The position numbers were made by a program, and so were the translations under genes. Below, in pieces: positions 48,001 to 56,059 of a stretch of DNA of 64,000 bases. A model generated the notes under the pieces. The model did not search any database. It was not told the origin of the DNA and saw only the letters and a program-made list of their open reading frames with translations. Position 1 is the stretch's first letter, and each line of letters opens with the position of its first letter. The DNA is from Aquibium oceanicum (GTDB lineage Bacteria; Pseudomonadota; Alphaproteobacteria; Rhizobiales; Rhizobiaceae): positions 2,254,501 to 2,318,500 of the forward strand of contig NZ_CP018171.1 of NCBI RefSeq assembly GCF_001889605.1, given 5' to 3'.

Positions 48001-48354
48001 GACCAGATCGGCGCGCTGACGACAGACCATGTCGCCGCGCTGAGTTCCGCAGCGGTCACCGGCCTCACGGCGGACCAGATCACCGCCATGAGCACAGACC
48101 AGACCGAGGCCTTCACCGCTGCCCAGACCGCGGCCCTGAGCGCCACCCAGATCGCCGCGATGGAACTGGAAGACATCGAGGGCTTCTCGACCGACGACAT
48201 CGCCGCGATCAGCACCAGCGCGATTTCCGGACTGTCGACGGACGATATCGGGGGGTTGAGCGAGGATCAGCTCGGGGCGCTGACGACGCCGCAACTGCAG
48301 GCCATGAGCACCGCGCAGGTGGAGGCGGTGATCGCCGCGTACCAGGCGGTCTGA
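42067..48354 (+). CDS. Giant octapeptide-repeat protein, 2,095 aa, function unknown
   Basis: After six residues (MTSIVS) the protein is 260 consecutive octapeptides of consensus A-L-T/S-T-D-Q-I/V-G/A with no phase break, ending in AVIAAYQAV. Octads group into a 17-octad (136-residue) super-repeat marked by GADDI, then EFSTDQIA, AISTKAIA, GLSTDAVA. Two special octads bound the array: AIEVEDFE (residues 47-54) and AMELEDIE (2031-2038). Composition is extreme: rich in A, L, T, D, Q; no Cys or Trp; almost no aromatic, His or Arg. No signal peptide, membrane segment, RTX nonapeptide or enzyme domain is visible. T-x-D-Q could be a helix N-cap in each octad, so a regular solenoid or fibre is likely. 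ATG 42067 follows AAGGG at 8 nt; a longer start at 41974 is unlikely. I do not recognise a named family. Confidence 0.88.
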   Translation: MTSIVSSLSVAQIRTLSTSTITSLTPEDMEALSTSQVGALTAQQVAAIEVEDFEALSTDQLGSISSSSIKGLTTDQLAALDTARIEALGKEQIAALTTTQLEALSTDQIGDLDAEQIGALASSQVAVLGADDIAEFSADEIAAISVKAIAGLSTDAVAALTTDQLGALTTAQVAAMSASQVGALTTDQIGDLSTDQIGALSSAQVSVLSTDQIGALTTDQVAALSVKAVTGLKATQIEALSTDQVGALTVNQVKVLGSAQVAALGADDIAEFSADQIAAISTKAIAGLSTDAVAALTTDQLGALSKTQVAALKTTQVAALTTDQIGDLSADQVSALTSAQVSALTTDQLGALTTDQVAALSAKAVTGLKTAQIEALSTDQVGALTTAQIGALSATQIGALGADDIGEFSTDQIGAISAKSISGLSTDAVAALTTDQLGAVTTSQIAQLKTTQVAALTTDQIGDLSTDQIGAMTAAQIGALTQDQIGALTTDQVGAIGAKAVSGLTATQIGAMSTDQLAALDTSQAGALSSAQIGALGADDIAEFSTEEIAAISTKAIAGLSTDAVAALTTDQLGALTKGQIAAMSGSQIAALTTDQLGDLSTDQISALTATQVSSMTTDQLGALTTDQVAALSAKAVTGLTATQVGALTTDQVGALTTAQVGALNTAQIGALGADDIGEFSVDQIAAISTKAIAGLSTDAVAALTTDQLGAVSKAQVAALKTTQVAALTTDQIGDLSTDQVSALTAPQVAVMTTDQIGALTTDQVAALSTKAVTGLKTAQIEALSTDQAGALTTSQIGALNSAQLGALGADDIGGFSTDQIAAISAKAIAGLSTDAVAALTTDQLGALTKGQIAGMKASQIAALTTDQIGDLSTDQVSALSAAQASALTTDQIGALTTDQVAALSTKAVAGLKTAQIEALSTDQAGALTTGQIGALNAAQIGALGADDIGEFSTDQIAAISTKAVAGLSTDAVAALTTDQLGALSKAQVAALKTTQVAALTTDQIGDLSTDQVSALTAAQVSALTTDQIGALTTDQVAALSSKAVTGLTATQVGALTTDQAGALTTAQIGALNATQVGALGADDIGVLSTDQIAAISTKAIAGMSTDAVAALTTDQLGAVSKAQIAALKTTQVAALTTDQIGDLSTDQVSALTAPQVAALSDEQIGALTTDQVAALSTKAVTGLKTTQVAALSADQAAALTTSQVGALNAAQIGALGADDIGGFSTDQIAAISTKAIAGLSTDAVAALTTDQLGALSKGQVAALKTTQVAALTTDQIGDLSTDQVSALTSAQVAALTDEQIGAVTTDQIAALTAKAITGLKTTQVAAMSTDQVGALTTSQIGALNAAQIGALGADDVGGLSTDQIAAINSKSVSGLSTDAVAALTTDQLGAVTTSQIAQLKTTQVAALTTDQIGDLSTDQIGAMTAAQIGALTEDQIGALTTDQVGAISAKAVTGLTATQIGAMSTDQLAAVDTSQTGALSSVQIGALGADDIVEFSTEEIAAISTKAIAGLTNDAVAALTTDQLGALTTGQIAAMKGSQIAALTTDQLGDLSTDQIGALTAAQVSSMTTDQIGALTTDHVEALSTKAVTGLTATQIGAMSTDQMGALTAQQVGALSGTQIAAIGADDIAEFSTEDIAAASTKAITGLSTAAVAALTTDQIGALTTGQVAALTGNQVAALTTDQIGDLSTDQVGALTATQVSALTTDQLGALTTDQVAALSTKAVAGLKTAQLEALSTDQVGALTTGQVGALSASQLGALGADDIGEFSTDQIAAIGIKSISGLSTDAVAALTTDQLGALTTGQVAALTGGQVAALTTDQIGDLSTDQAGALTSTQVGAMTTDQIGALTTDQVAALSVKAVAGLKAAQVEALSTDQVGALTTAQIGAFSAAQIGALGADDAAELSTDAIAAIKADAFAGLSTDAVAALTTDQLGAVTAAQVGAMKTTQVAALTTDQIGALSVGQVGALKAAQVAALTTDQIGALTTDHVAALSSAAVTGLTADQITAMSTDQTEAFTAAQTAALSATQIAAMELEDIEGFSTDDIAAISTSAISGLSTDDIGGLSEDQLGALTTPQLQAMSTAQVEAVIAAYQAV
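42451..48162 (+). repeat. Fourteen tandem 408-bp super-repeats inside the giant gene
   Basis: The codons for GADD recur at 42451, 42859, 43267, 43675, 44083, 44491, 44899 and so on to 47755, each exactly 408 bp apart, with a degenerate fifteenth mark at 48163. No unit gains or loses a base. Units differ by point changes, so they are old or under selection. Units three and four resemble units ten and eleven most closely, suggesting an internal block duplication of 2,856 bp. Confidence 0.93.
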
Positions 48355-48457
48355 CGGACGGCGACCAGGCGTCCCGCCCCATTCGGGGGCGGGGCAGGGC
48401 GGCTTGCCGACATCACCCTTGACCTCTCCGGCGGGCTCGAATAGGTGTTTCCCCGCT

Positions 48458-48531
48458 GCGGGCATGGTGAAATGGTATCACATGAGCCTTCCAAGCTCTT
48501 GGTGCGGGTTCGATTCCCGCTGCCCGCTCCA
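48458..48531 (+). tRNA. tRNA-Gly (TCC)
   Basis: A 74-nt cloverleaf: acceptor GCGGGCA/TGCCCGC, anticodon loop CTTCCAA (TCC), T arm GCGGGTTCGATTCCCGC, encoded CCA. It begins 103 bp after the repeat gene stop. Confidence 0.96.
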
Positions 48532-48597
48532 TCCCGTCTCTTCACCGCTCAGCTTTCGCAAGCCTAACCTGCGCTTCGACCGCGCGTCCCGCTTGTC

Positions 48598-48711
48598 TCA
48601 GTCCTCTTCCAGGTAATGATGATAGAGGGGACCTTCCGGCACCCCGGCAATGAGCGCGACCGCACTGCTCCCCACGATTGCCGACAAGAGCAGTATCAGG
48701 ATCATCCGCAT
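48598..48711 (-). CDS. Small single-pass membrane protein, 37 aa
   Basis: A 37-residue gene too short for usual callers. It has AGAGGGGG 5 nt before the ATG, a hydrophobic N-terminal half ([21 protein letters not shown]) fit for one membrane helix, and a polar tail [13 protein letters not shown]. It lies between tRNA-Gly and tuf on the opposite strand. No family is recognised; the ribosome site plus hydrophobic profile are the evidence. A leader-peptide-like remnant cannot be ruled out. Confidence 0.6.
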   Translation of the reverse strand: MRMILILLLSAIVGSSAVALIAGVPEGPLYHHYLEED

Positions 48712-48809
48712 CAGCACCCCCTCTGAGCCGGCCGCATCCTGCATAGCCGTTACCTTGCGTCAAGGTGAGCTGGAGGGAATTGCGAGATTGCTCCGCGCGC
48801 CGCGGCCCC

Positions 48810-48838
48810 TTGTCTTTTCGAGCAGTAGCGGCTAATCG
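48810..48838 (+). promoter_or_regulatory. Candidate tuf promoter
   Basis: TTGTCT (48810-48815), 17-nt spacer, TAATCG (48833-48838), about 45 bp before the tuf start codon. A good -35 and moderate -10; the gene needs strong expression. Confidence 0.45.
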
Positions 48839-48883
48839 CCCCGCAACCGCAAACAGGCCCGTCGCGGGTCCAGGGAAAGAGAT

Positions 48884-50059
<1,176 letters not shown>

Positions 50060-50085
50060 GCCACGGGCACATGGCCGAAAAAGCG

Positions 50086-50117
50086 AATGGCGCGCCCCCC
50101 GGGCGCGCCATTTTTCT
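50086..50117 (+). terminator. tuf terminator
   Basis: An 11-bp perfect stem AATGGCGCGCC/GGCGCGCCATT with a 5-nt loop, followed within the stem end by TTTTTCTT. Strong rho-independent signal. Confidence 0.85.
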
Positions 50118-50142
50118 TGGCGGGATATACTCGTTCGGCGAT

Positions 50143-50334
50143 TCAGTGAGCGCTTCTGACACCGGCCGCTTTTCCGCTCTGGCCGGACTTGGCGCCGCTT
50201 GCCGCGTCCTTCGAGTGTGCGGCCAGCGCGGGGCCTGCGCCGCTGCTCTCGGCAGGTGAACGCCGACGCTTCAGTAATGCCCCGGCGACCTTCTTCGCCA
50301 CGCCGAGAAGTATCATTTTTCTGATCATGCCCAT
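50143..50334 (-). CDS. Small basic protein, 63 aa
   Basis: A 63-residue product with an amphipathic N-terminal helix ([23 protein letters not shown]) and a Ser/Ala/Gly-rich, disordered, basic tail. ATG 50334 has AAGGAGA at about 8 nt upstream (minus strand), much better than the longer in-frame starts. No family recognised; the helix could lie on the membrane surface. It is convergent with tuf. Confidence 0.6.
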   Translation of the reverse strand: MGMIRKMILLGVAKKVAGALLKRRRSPAESSGAGPALAAHSKDAASGAKSGQSGKAAGVRSAH

Positions 50335-50531
50335 GCTCGTGTCTCCTTTGGTTTCAACCAGACCGGAGAAACGCCCACAACCCCAAGAAGTTGCGGGATA
50401 AGGCGCATGCCTTGGCCGCCATCGGTGCTCGGGAATTCGCTTCTTCATTTCCGTTGCCCGGGTTTCGGAACCTTCGTCGCCCTTGCGCTTTTCTGCGTCC
50501 GAATGGGACGAAATGAAGAAGGATTTTGAAG

Positions 50532-51221
50532 ATGCGTAAACAGCTTTTGACCTCGGCGGCCGCAGTCATGCTGATCTCCGGCTACGCCTACGGCCAGGAG
50601 TCGGGAACAGTTCCTCCCAACGCTCCGGCTGCAGAGCAGGCCACCCAGGACAGCAACCAAGTCGAAACCGACACCAACGCGAACATGGATGCCGGTGTCG
50701 CGGCCGGCGGGACCACGGGGGCCATCGCGGGCGCCGTGGTTGGCGGACCGGTGGGCGCGGTGATCGGTGGATTCGCGGGCGCCATGCTGGGTGCCGCGAC
50801 GTCTGTGCCGGAACCGGCGGTCGAGTATGTCGTCGCCAACCCGGTTGACACCGTCATGATCGAGGGCGATCTCGCCGAAGGAACGGTCGTCCAGGCAGAC
50901 GCGACGCTGACGCCAATTCCGGACTATCCCGACTACGCCTACGTCTACGCCAATGGACGTCCGGTTATCGTCCGTGTGGCATCGCGCGAAGTGGTCTACT
51001 CGCCCGGTTACGTCGTCGCACCGGGTACCGTGACGTATGTGCAGGAGAATCCGGTCGATCCGGTAACGGTCGGAAGCCTCTCTATCGGCGCCAGTGTTCC
51101 GGCAGACGTGCGACTCGTCGAAATCCCGTCGGATCCTGCTTACGCCTATGTCTACACCGACGCGGGACCGGTACTCGTGAACCGGGGCACGCGTACCGTG
51201 GTTTGGGTGAACGGCGGCTGA
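50532..51221 (+). CDS. DUF1236 double-domain periplasmic protein with glycine zipper
   Basis: A 229-residue precursor. A signal peptide (cut near YAYGQ-E) is followed by an acidic/Gln/Asn linker, a glycine-zipper stretch (residues about 58-90 rich in G/A/V pairs, able to span or associate with membrane), and two DUF1236-like domains (YVVANPVDTVMIEGDLAEG and YVQENPVDPVTVGSLSIG begin them). DUF1236 is typical of Hyphomicrobiales; function unknown, presumably envelope. ATG 50532 is chosen over TTG 50526 for spacing. Confidence 0.82.
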   Translation: MRKQLLTSAAAVMLISGYAYGQESGTVPPNAPAAEQATQDSNQVETDTNANMDAGVAAGGTTGAIAGAVVGGPVGAVIGGFAGAMLGAATSVPEPAVEYVVANPVDTVMIEGDLAEGTVVQADATLTPIPDYPDYAYVYANGRPVIVRVASREVVYSPGYVVAPGTVTYVQENPVDPVTVGSLSIGASVPADVRLVEIPSDPAYAYVYTDAGPVLVNRGTRTVVWVNGG

Positions 51222-51243
51222 GGCGTCCCTATTCTTGAGATTG

Positions 51244-51276
51244 GAAGCCGCGCCTTCGGGTGCGGCTTCTTTTTTA
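51244..51276 (+). terminator. Terminator of the DUF1236 gene
   Basis: GAAGCCGC/GCGGCTTC stem extended inward by GCC/GGT around a TTCG tetraloop, followed by TTTTTT. The region 51277-51585 behind it shows no gene. Confidence 0.9.
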
Positions 51277-51585
51277 CAACCGCGCTTCCGACGTCATGGC
51301 CGGGATGAGGTGACACTGAGCCCGACCGGCGAAGGTGCAGCTTGCGAGGACAGCGCCTCCGGGTGCGCTGCGGCGCGACCTGGTCGAGACGCGCGACGCC
51401 AATGGGAGATGTGAATCCAGCCTGCACCAGCTTCGCAGGGAGCCTAACCTTGTGAAGCTCCTGCCGTTCTTATATGGACCGCGCTGGGAACCGAATTCTT
51501 TTGCCGTTCCATTCCGGTTCGCGTCGACAAAACTCGCCGGGACGCTCGACGCGTCTGCTGTGTCGTCGGCTATACTAGGAAGTTC

Positions 51586-51768
51586 ATGTTTCAAGGTATC
51601 CCCTTCGTATTCATCCTCAGCTGGGAGCGGCCGATCTATACGTGGGTCTGCCTCGACAGCCTCTATCGTGCGACGAATTCCCCGGCAAAATTCGTCATCG
51701 CAGACAACGCGTCTCGCGATCCTATGGTCAAACAGGGCTGGCTCGGGAAAACTGGACACCCGGCATAA
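51586..51768 (+). pseudogene. Truncated glycosyltransferase N-terminus
   Basis: Sixty codons whose product (GIPFVFILSWERPIYTWVCL and IADNASRDPMV) looks like the first two strands of a GT-A glycosyltransferase, where a full enzyme has 250 or more residues. After QGWLGK the frame stops. It is a remnant left by deletion or recombination, next to the sulfotransferase-like gene. No downstream continuation in another frame was seen. Confidence 0.55.
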
Positions 51769-51814
51769 GTGGAATTTCTGCCTGAGATCGGCATGATGCC
51801 ATGAACAGGAAACC

Positions 51815-52552
51815 ATGAGCAGACGACCGCGCCGGAATGGCATCCAGGCACCGAAAGTCGCGGCCATGACCCATAGTATCGTTCATATAGGCCTCCATAA
51901 AACCGGCACGACGTCGCTCCAATTTTTTCTGAAGCATCACCGGGAGACTTTGAGGGAATGCGGGATGGCCTTTTACGAGGGCATCCATCGCGATTCCAAC
52001 CATGTCGAACTACACGCCTACGCCATGCGGCTGGAGCGGACGTCGACGTTCCGCGCGAAATCGAAGTTCGTGATGGATGACGCTTACCGGAACGCCGTCG
52101 AAAAGCACGTCATCGCGTTCATGGATGCAAACCGCGATCGTATCAAGATATTCTCGGCCGAGGGACTTTCCCTTCTGTTCCATCACGACGAAGTCGAGCG
52201 TCTTCGTTCTTTGATTGGGGGACCGATCGAGATTATCGTATTTCTGCGAGACAAGAAATCGTATCTGGCGTCGCACGCAAATCAGTTCGATCATACTGGT
52301 TTGTATGATCGTAGTGACCGACATTCATTCGCATATACAGGCGAGGACTCGTGGCTGATCGACTATGAACGCCGGCTTGCCGCTTTCAGAGCCGTCCTCG
52401 GCAAAAACAACGTTCATGTTCTCGACTACGATCAAGCCGTCGAAAGAGATGGAAACGTCATACCCGCGTTCATGAACGCAATAGGCTTGGGAGAGGTCTT
52501 TCAAAAGGAGGACTGGGAGTCGATCCGCAAGAATGTCACCGCCCGGAAGTAG
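51815..52552 (+). CDS. Sulfotransferase-like protein
   Basis: A 245-residue protein with the PAPS 5'-phosphosulfate loop HIGLHKTGTTSLQ near the N-terminus and a probable 3'-phosphate segment IEIIVFLRDKKSYLASH. Such enzymes sulfate polysaccharides or lipids. Codon usage and base composition are visibly less GC-rich than in the neighbours. ATG 51815 with AGGA is the longer start; ATG 51866 just before the domain is possible. Together with the glycosyltransferase remnant it looks like part of a lost surface-polysaccharide locus. Confidence 0.75.
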   Translation: MSRRPRRNGIQAPKVAAMTHSIVHIGLHKTGTTSLQFFLKHHRETLRECGMAFYEGIHRDSNHVELHAYAMRLERTSTFRAKSKFVMDDAYRNAVEKHVIAFMDANRDRIKIFSAEGLSLLFHHDEVERLRSLIGGPIEIIVFLRDKKSYLASHANQFDHTGLYDRSDRHSFAYTGEDSWLIDYERRLAAFRAVLGKNNVHVLDYDQAVERDGNVIPAFMNAIGLGEVFQKEDWESIRKNVTARK

Positions 52553-52812
52553 CCGCGCGTCCCTATTCGGGCGGGCCGGTGGTTCATCGTGCATCTCGCC
52601 GGACGATTTCCCGCCGCTCCGACGCCGGAAATATGGCGCTTAGCCCTCGAGTAGCTACCTCCCTTGTCAACGGGTGCCGATTGCTGAATCCATCAAGCGC
52701 GGGCCGTCAGCAGATACCCGCATGCGAATAGACCCGAAGCGTCTCAAACCGCATATTTGCGGGAAAATCCAGTGACTTGTGGGATCTTGCTGAGTGCGTG
52801 GATCGTAGCAAA

Positions 52813-52887
52813 TGGCTCCCCGGGCCGGATTCGAACCAGCGACCAACCGGTTAACAGCCGGTTGCTCTACCACTGAGCTACCGGGGA
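52813..52887 (-). tRNA. tRNA-Asn (GTT)
   Basis: A 75-nt cloverleaf on the minus strand: acceptor TCCCCGG/CCGGGGA, anticodon loop CTGTTAA (GTT), T arm GCTGGTTCGAATCCGGC, encoded CCA. Its 3' end faces the low-GC islet. Confidence 0.97.
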
Positions 52888-53035
52888 ACAGTGCTCTGGC
52901 GAAGTGCGGCAGCCTATAGCAAAACCCGTTCCGGATTGCCAAGCTCGTTTTCGCTTTTTTTCCCGATGGCCGCTTTTCTCCCGGTCCCGAGCAAGTCGCC
53001 GGGCTGTTTTGGATCGCCCAGGGAACCGGAAACGG

Positions 53036-53452
53036 ATGTCGGCGCTTGAAGAACCCCGGGCGGAACTGCATCTGTCGCTGGGTTTCGGCCGCAGCGCCCT
53101 GGGCGCGCGTGGCAAGGAGAAGATCTTGGGCGAAAAGAGCATTGAGGCGGAGCGGCTGTCGCGGGCGGAAGCCGGGGAGCGCTTCGGCGGCGAGGAACGT
53201 GTTGCCAATGGCCCGTACATCCGGATTCTGGGGCGGCGCGTGCCCATGCCCCGTTCCCGGATCGCGCGGATCCCGATCGGCGCCTCGCTGATCGTGCTCG
53301 GGATATTCGGCTTCCTGCCGGTCCTCGGCTTCTGGATGATCCCGGCGGGCTTCCTCGTTCTCTCGTACGACGTGGCGATGGTGCGGCGGTGGCGGCGCAA
53401 GCTTGCCCTGCGGTGGGAGAGGCGACGCCGACCGAAAGGCGCGGGCCGCTGA
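53036..53452 (+). CDS. Small membrane protein (PGPGW-like), 138 aa
   Basis: A 138-residue protein: an acidic/basic soluble first half, then IPIGASLIVLGIFGFLPVLGFWMIPAGFLVLSYD (two closely spaced hydrophobic segments, quoted in part), and a very basic tail RRWRRKLALRWERRRR. This arrangement resembles the PGPGW/transmembrane class of small rhizobial proteins with no known function. ATG 53036 is chosen since upstream codons overlap the tRNA-Asn promoter side. Confidence 0.65.
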   Translation: MSALEEPRAELHLSLGFGRSALGARGKEKILGEKSIEAERLSRAEAGERFGGEERVANGPYIRILGRRVPMPRSRIARIPIGASLIVLGIFGFLPVLGFWMIPAGFLVLSYDVAMVRRWRRKLALRWERRRRPKGAGR

Positions 53453-53556
53453 CGGGTTGCGGCAATTCGCCGAGGGGAGGCGATTTTGAGCGAGACCGCT
53501 TGTCGGTCCGGTGACCCTCTGTTAACAGGTCCGCCCATAGACAGCCGATGCTACGG

Positions 53557-53630
53557 GGCCTCGTGGCGGAGTGGTTACGCAGAGGACTGCAAATCCTTGC
53601 ACCCCGGTTCGATTCCGGGCGAGGCCTCCA
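53557..53630 (+). tRNA. tRNA-Cys (GCA)
   Basis: A 74-nt cloverleaf: acceptor GGCCTCG/CGAGGCC, anticodon loop CTGCAAA (GCA), T arm CCCGGTTCGATTCCGGG, encoded CCA. Confidence 0.97.
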
Positions 53631-53704
53631 CCGCCGGCTGTTCCCATGCGCCCGCCGGCCATGGGAAGGAATTCGCAAGAGGTTGGCGGAGGCGGACACC
53701 ACAC

Positions 53705-54376
53705 ATGAGCGCTGACTATCTTCAGTTGCGAACCAAGATGGTGGACAGCCAGCTGCGCACCACCGATGTCAACCGCATCCCGATCCTCGACGCCTTCCAG
53801 GAGGTCCCGAGGGAGGCTTTCGTTCCCAGCCGCCGCAAGGCCTTCGCCTATCTCGACGAGGACATCGAGATCACGCCTCCGGGCTCCGCCGATCGCCGCT
53901 TTCTCATGGAAGCGTCTCCCTTCGCCAAGATGTTGCAGATGGCCGACATCGGCAAGGACGACCTCGTGCTGGATGTCGGCACGGGCACGGGCTATCCGGC
54001 CGCGATTCTCTCGCTCGTCGCCGGCTCCGTGATCGCGCTGGAATGCGATCCGACGCTCGCCGACGACGCGACCTCAACGCTTTCCGAGCTCGGCTACGAC
54101 AACGTTGCCGTCGTGCAGGGGCCGCTGGCCGAGGGATATGCTTCCGAGGCACCTTATGACGTGATCGTTCTCGAGGGAGCTGTGGACAAGGTGCCGGAAA
54201 ATCTCTTGGCCCAGTTGAAGGACGGCGGACGTCTGGTGGCGGTCGAAGGATACGGAAACGCCGGTATCGCGCGGCTTTACGTCAAGCATTCCGAGGTCGT
54301 TTCGGGCCGCCGCGGTTTCAACGCCGCGATCAAGCCGCTGCCGGGCTTCCAGAGCGAACCGGCATTCGATTTCTGA
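53705..54376 (+). CDS. pcm: Protein-L-isoaspartate O-methyltransferase-like protein
   Basis: A 223-residue SAM-dependent methyltransferase of the PCMT family: N-terminal RTKMVDSQLRTTDV and FVPSRRKAFAYLDEDIEI, SAM motif LVLDVGTGTGYPAAILS, acidic motif VIALECDP. Canonical Pcm repairs isoaspartyl residues; in rhizobia this shorter form precedes tolC and its substrate is unproven. ATG 53705 follows a GGAGG-like purine run. Confidence 0.88.
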   Translation: MSADYLQLRTKMVDSQLRTTDVNRIPILDAFQEVPREAFVPSRRKAFAYLDEDIEITPPGSADRRFLMEASPFAKMLQMADIGKDDLVLDVGTGTGYPAAILSLVAGSVIALECDPTLADDATSTLSELGYDNVAVVQGPLAEGYASEAPYDVIVLEGAVDKVPENLLAQLKDGGRLVAVEGYGNAGIARLYVKHSEVVSGRRGFNAAIKPLPGFQSEPAFDF

Positions 54377-54545
54377 GAGGTTGCGCGGCGCGGCAAGTGG
54401 CGCCATGCTGCAACACGGAAAGACATTCGCACACCGCGTGGCGTTTTGCGTGTGCGAAGGCGGACATCGGTGTTAGGTGCACCCGTTCGCTGATTCCGCG
54501 AACTGGCGGACGAGAGCCGTTCGTATCGTGTCGAGAGGAATAGTC

Positions 54546-55910
54546 GTGGCGTCGATGAGCAAAAAGCTGTGTGCAGCGTTGTTGGTCTCGGCCTCTCTGG
54601 CCATTCCCGGGACCGCCAGTGCCGAGACCATTTTCGGGGCGCTGACCCGGGCCTACCAGCACAATTCGTCATTGAACTCGGCTCGGGCCGGGGTCCGCGT
54701 GACCGATGAGAACGTGCCGATCGCCAAGTCAGGCTACCGTCCCATCATCGCCGCCACCGGCTCGCTGAACTATCAGAACAGTTCCGGCACCGACCTGAGG
54801 ACCGGCTCCTTCGGGGTTCAGATCAACCAGACGCTCTTCGACGGTTTCCAGACGCGCAACAACGTCCTGTCGGCCAAGTCACGCGTCTTCGCTGCGCGCG
54901 AATCGCTGCGCAACACCGAGCAGAACACCCTCTACAACGCCGCGGCGGCCTATCTGGACGTGATCCGCGACCGTCAGATCGCGGTGCTGCGCGGGCGCAA
55001 TCTCGAGTTCCTCGAGGAGCAGGTCCGGGCGGCGCGGTCGCGCTTCGATGTCGGCGAGGGCACGCGTACGGACGTGGCGCAGGCCGAAGCCAGCCGCTCG
55101 TCGGCGGTCGCGCAGCTCACGGCCGCCCGCGCGCAGGCGGCGTCGAGCGCCGCGATCTATCGGCAGATCGTCGGCGACGAACCGAACGACCTTCAGCCGG
55201 TGAGGCCGCTGGCGAAACTCCTGCCGAACAATCTCGGAGCAGCGATATCGCAGGCCGTGGCCCAGCATCCGGCCATTCTCGCCACCCGTCATCTGGTGGA
55301 TTCGGCCGGCTTTACGGTGAATTCGGCCGAGGGTGCGATGCTTCCCGGCGTCAGCGCCAGCGCGGGCGTGTCGAGGAGCTTCAGCGACCGTACGCCCGAC
55401 ATCGGCACGAACGGCGGTTCCACCGTTGGAAGCGTCGGCATCAGCCTGTCCATTCCGATCTATCAGGGCGGGCGTGCCTCCGCGCTGGTCAGGCAATCGA
55501 AGGAATCGCTCGGCCAGGCGCGGATCGAAGTCGATGTCGCGCTCGATCAGGTGCGTGCGGCAATCACGTCTGCCTGGGCGCAGTACGATGCCGGCGCTGA
55601 ACTCGTGGCCGCCAATCGTGAGCTCATTTCCGCTGCCCAGCTCGCGCTCGAGGGTGTGAGCGAGGAGCGTAATGTGGGCCAGCGCACCACGCTCGACGTC
55701 CTGAACGCGCAGGCGGACGTCATCACCGCGCAGATCAACCAGGTCAGCGCCGAACACGACTACGTTCTGGCGAGCTTCGCCATTCTCTCCGCCGTGGGAG
55801 AGCTCAGCGCCGAGCGCCTCGGGCTCCAGGTCACGTCGTACCGGCCGGAAGAGCACTACGAGGCGGTCAAGGACAAGTGGTTCGGCCTGCGTACGCCGGA
55901 CGGTCGCTGA
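54546..55910 (+). CDS. tolC: TolC family outer-membrane efflux protein
   Basis: A 454-residue outer-membrane channel of type I secretion and multidrug efflux. A signal peptide (LLVSASLAIPGTASA) precedes two related helical hairpin halves (TIFGALTRAYQHNSSLNSAR; ISLSIPIYQGGRASALVRQSK). The GTG at 54546 has AGAGGA at 6 nt; ATG 54555 is an alternative. Position after pcm matches the rhizobial order. Confidence 0.93.
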   Translation: MASMSKKLCAALLVSASLAIPGTASAETIFGALTRAYQHNSSLNSARAGVRVTDENVPIAKSGYRPIIAATGSLNYQNSSGTDLRTGSFGVQINQTLFDGFQTRNNVLSAKSRVFAARESLRNTEQNTLYNAAAAYLDVIRDRQIAVLRGRNLEFLEEQVRAARSRFDVGEGTRTDVAQAEASRSSAVAQLTAARAQAASSAAIYRQIVGDEPNDLQPVRPLAKLLPNNLGAAISQAVAQHPAILATRHLVDSAGFTVNSAEGAMLPGVSASAGVSRSFSDRTPDIGTNGGSTVGSVGISLSIPIYQGGRASALVRQSKESLGQARIEVDVALDQVRAAITSAWAQYDAGAELVAANRELISAAQLALEGVSEERNVGQRTTLDVLNAQADVITAQINQVSAEHDYVLASFAILSAVGELSAERLGLQVTSYRPEEHYEAVKDKWFGLRTPDGR

Positions 55911-56059
55911 GCGCGTCATCGCCTCGGGGCCAATTCACGGTCCAATCTTGTGTGAAACCATTTCTCCGTTCCCGCGGGGATTCTCTCGCGGCGTTCCCTC
56001 CGCTAGGGTTTTTGCATTGATTCGGGGGTGTGTTCCCGAGTGGAATGGAGATGCGGACC

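Noticed and set aside
42451-48162. CRISPR-like or satellite repeat
   Set aside because: The repeats are coding, in one frame, contiguous and without spacers.
51277-52812. Active integrative element at tRNA-Asn
   Set aside because: No integrase gene and no direct repeat of the tRNA 3' end at the far side.
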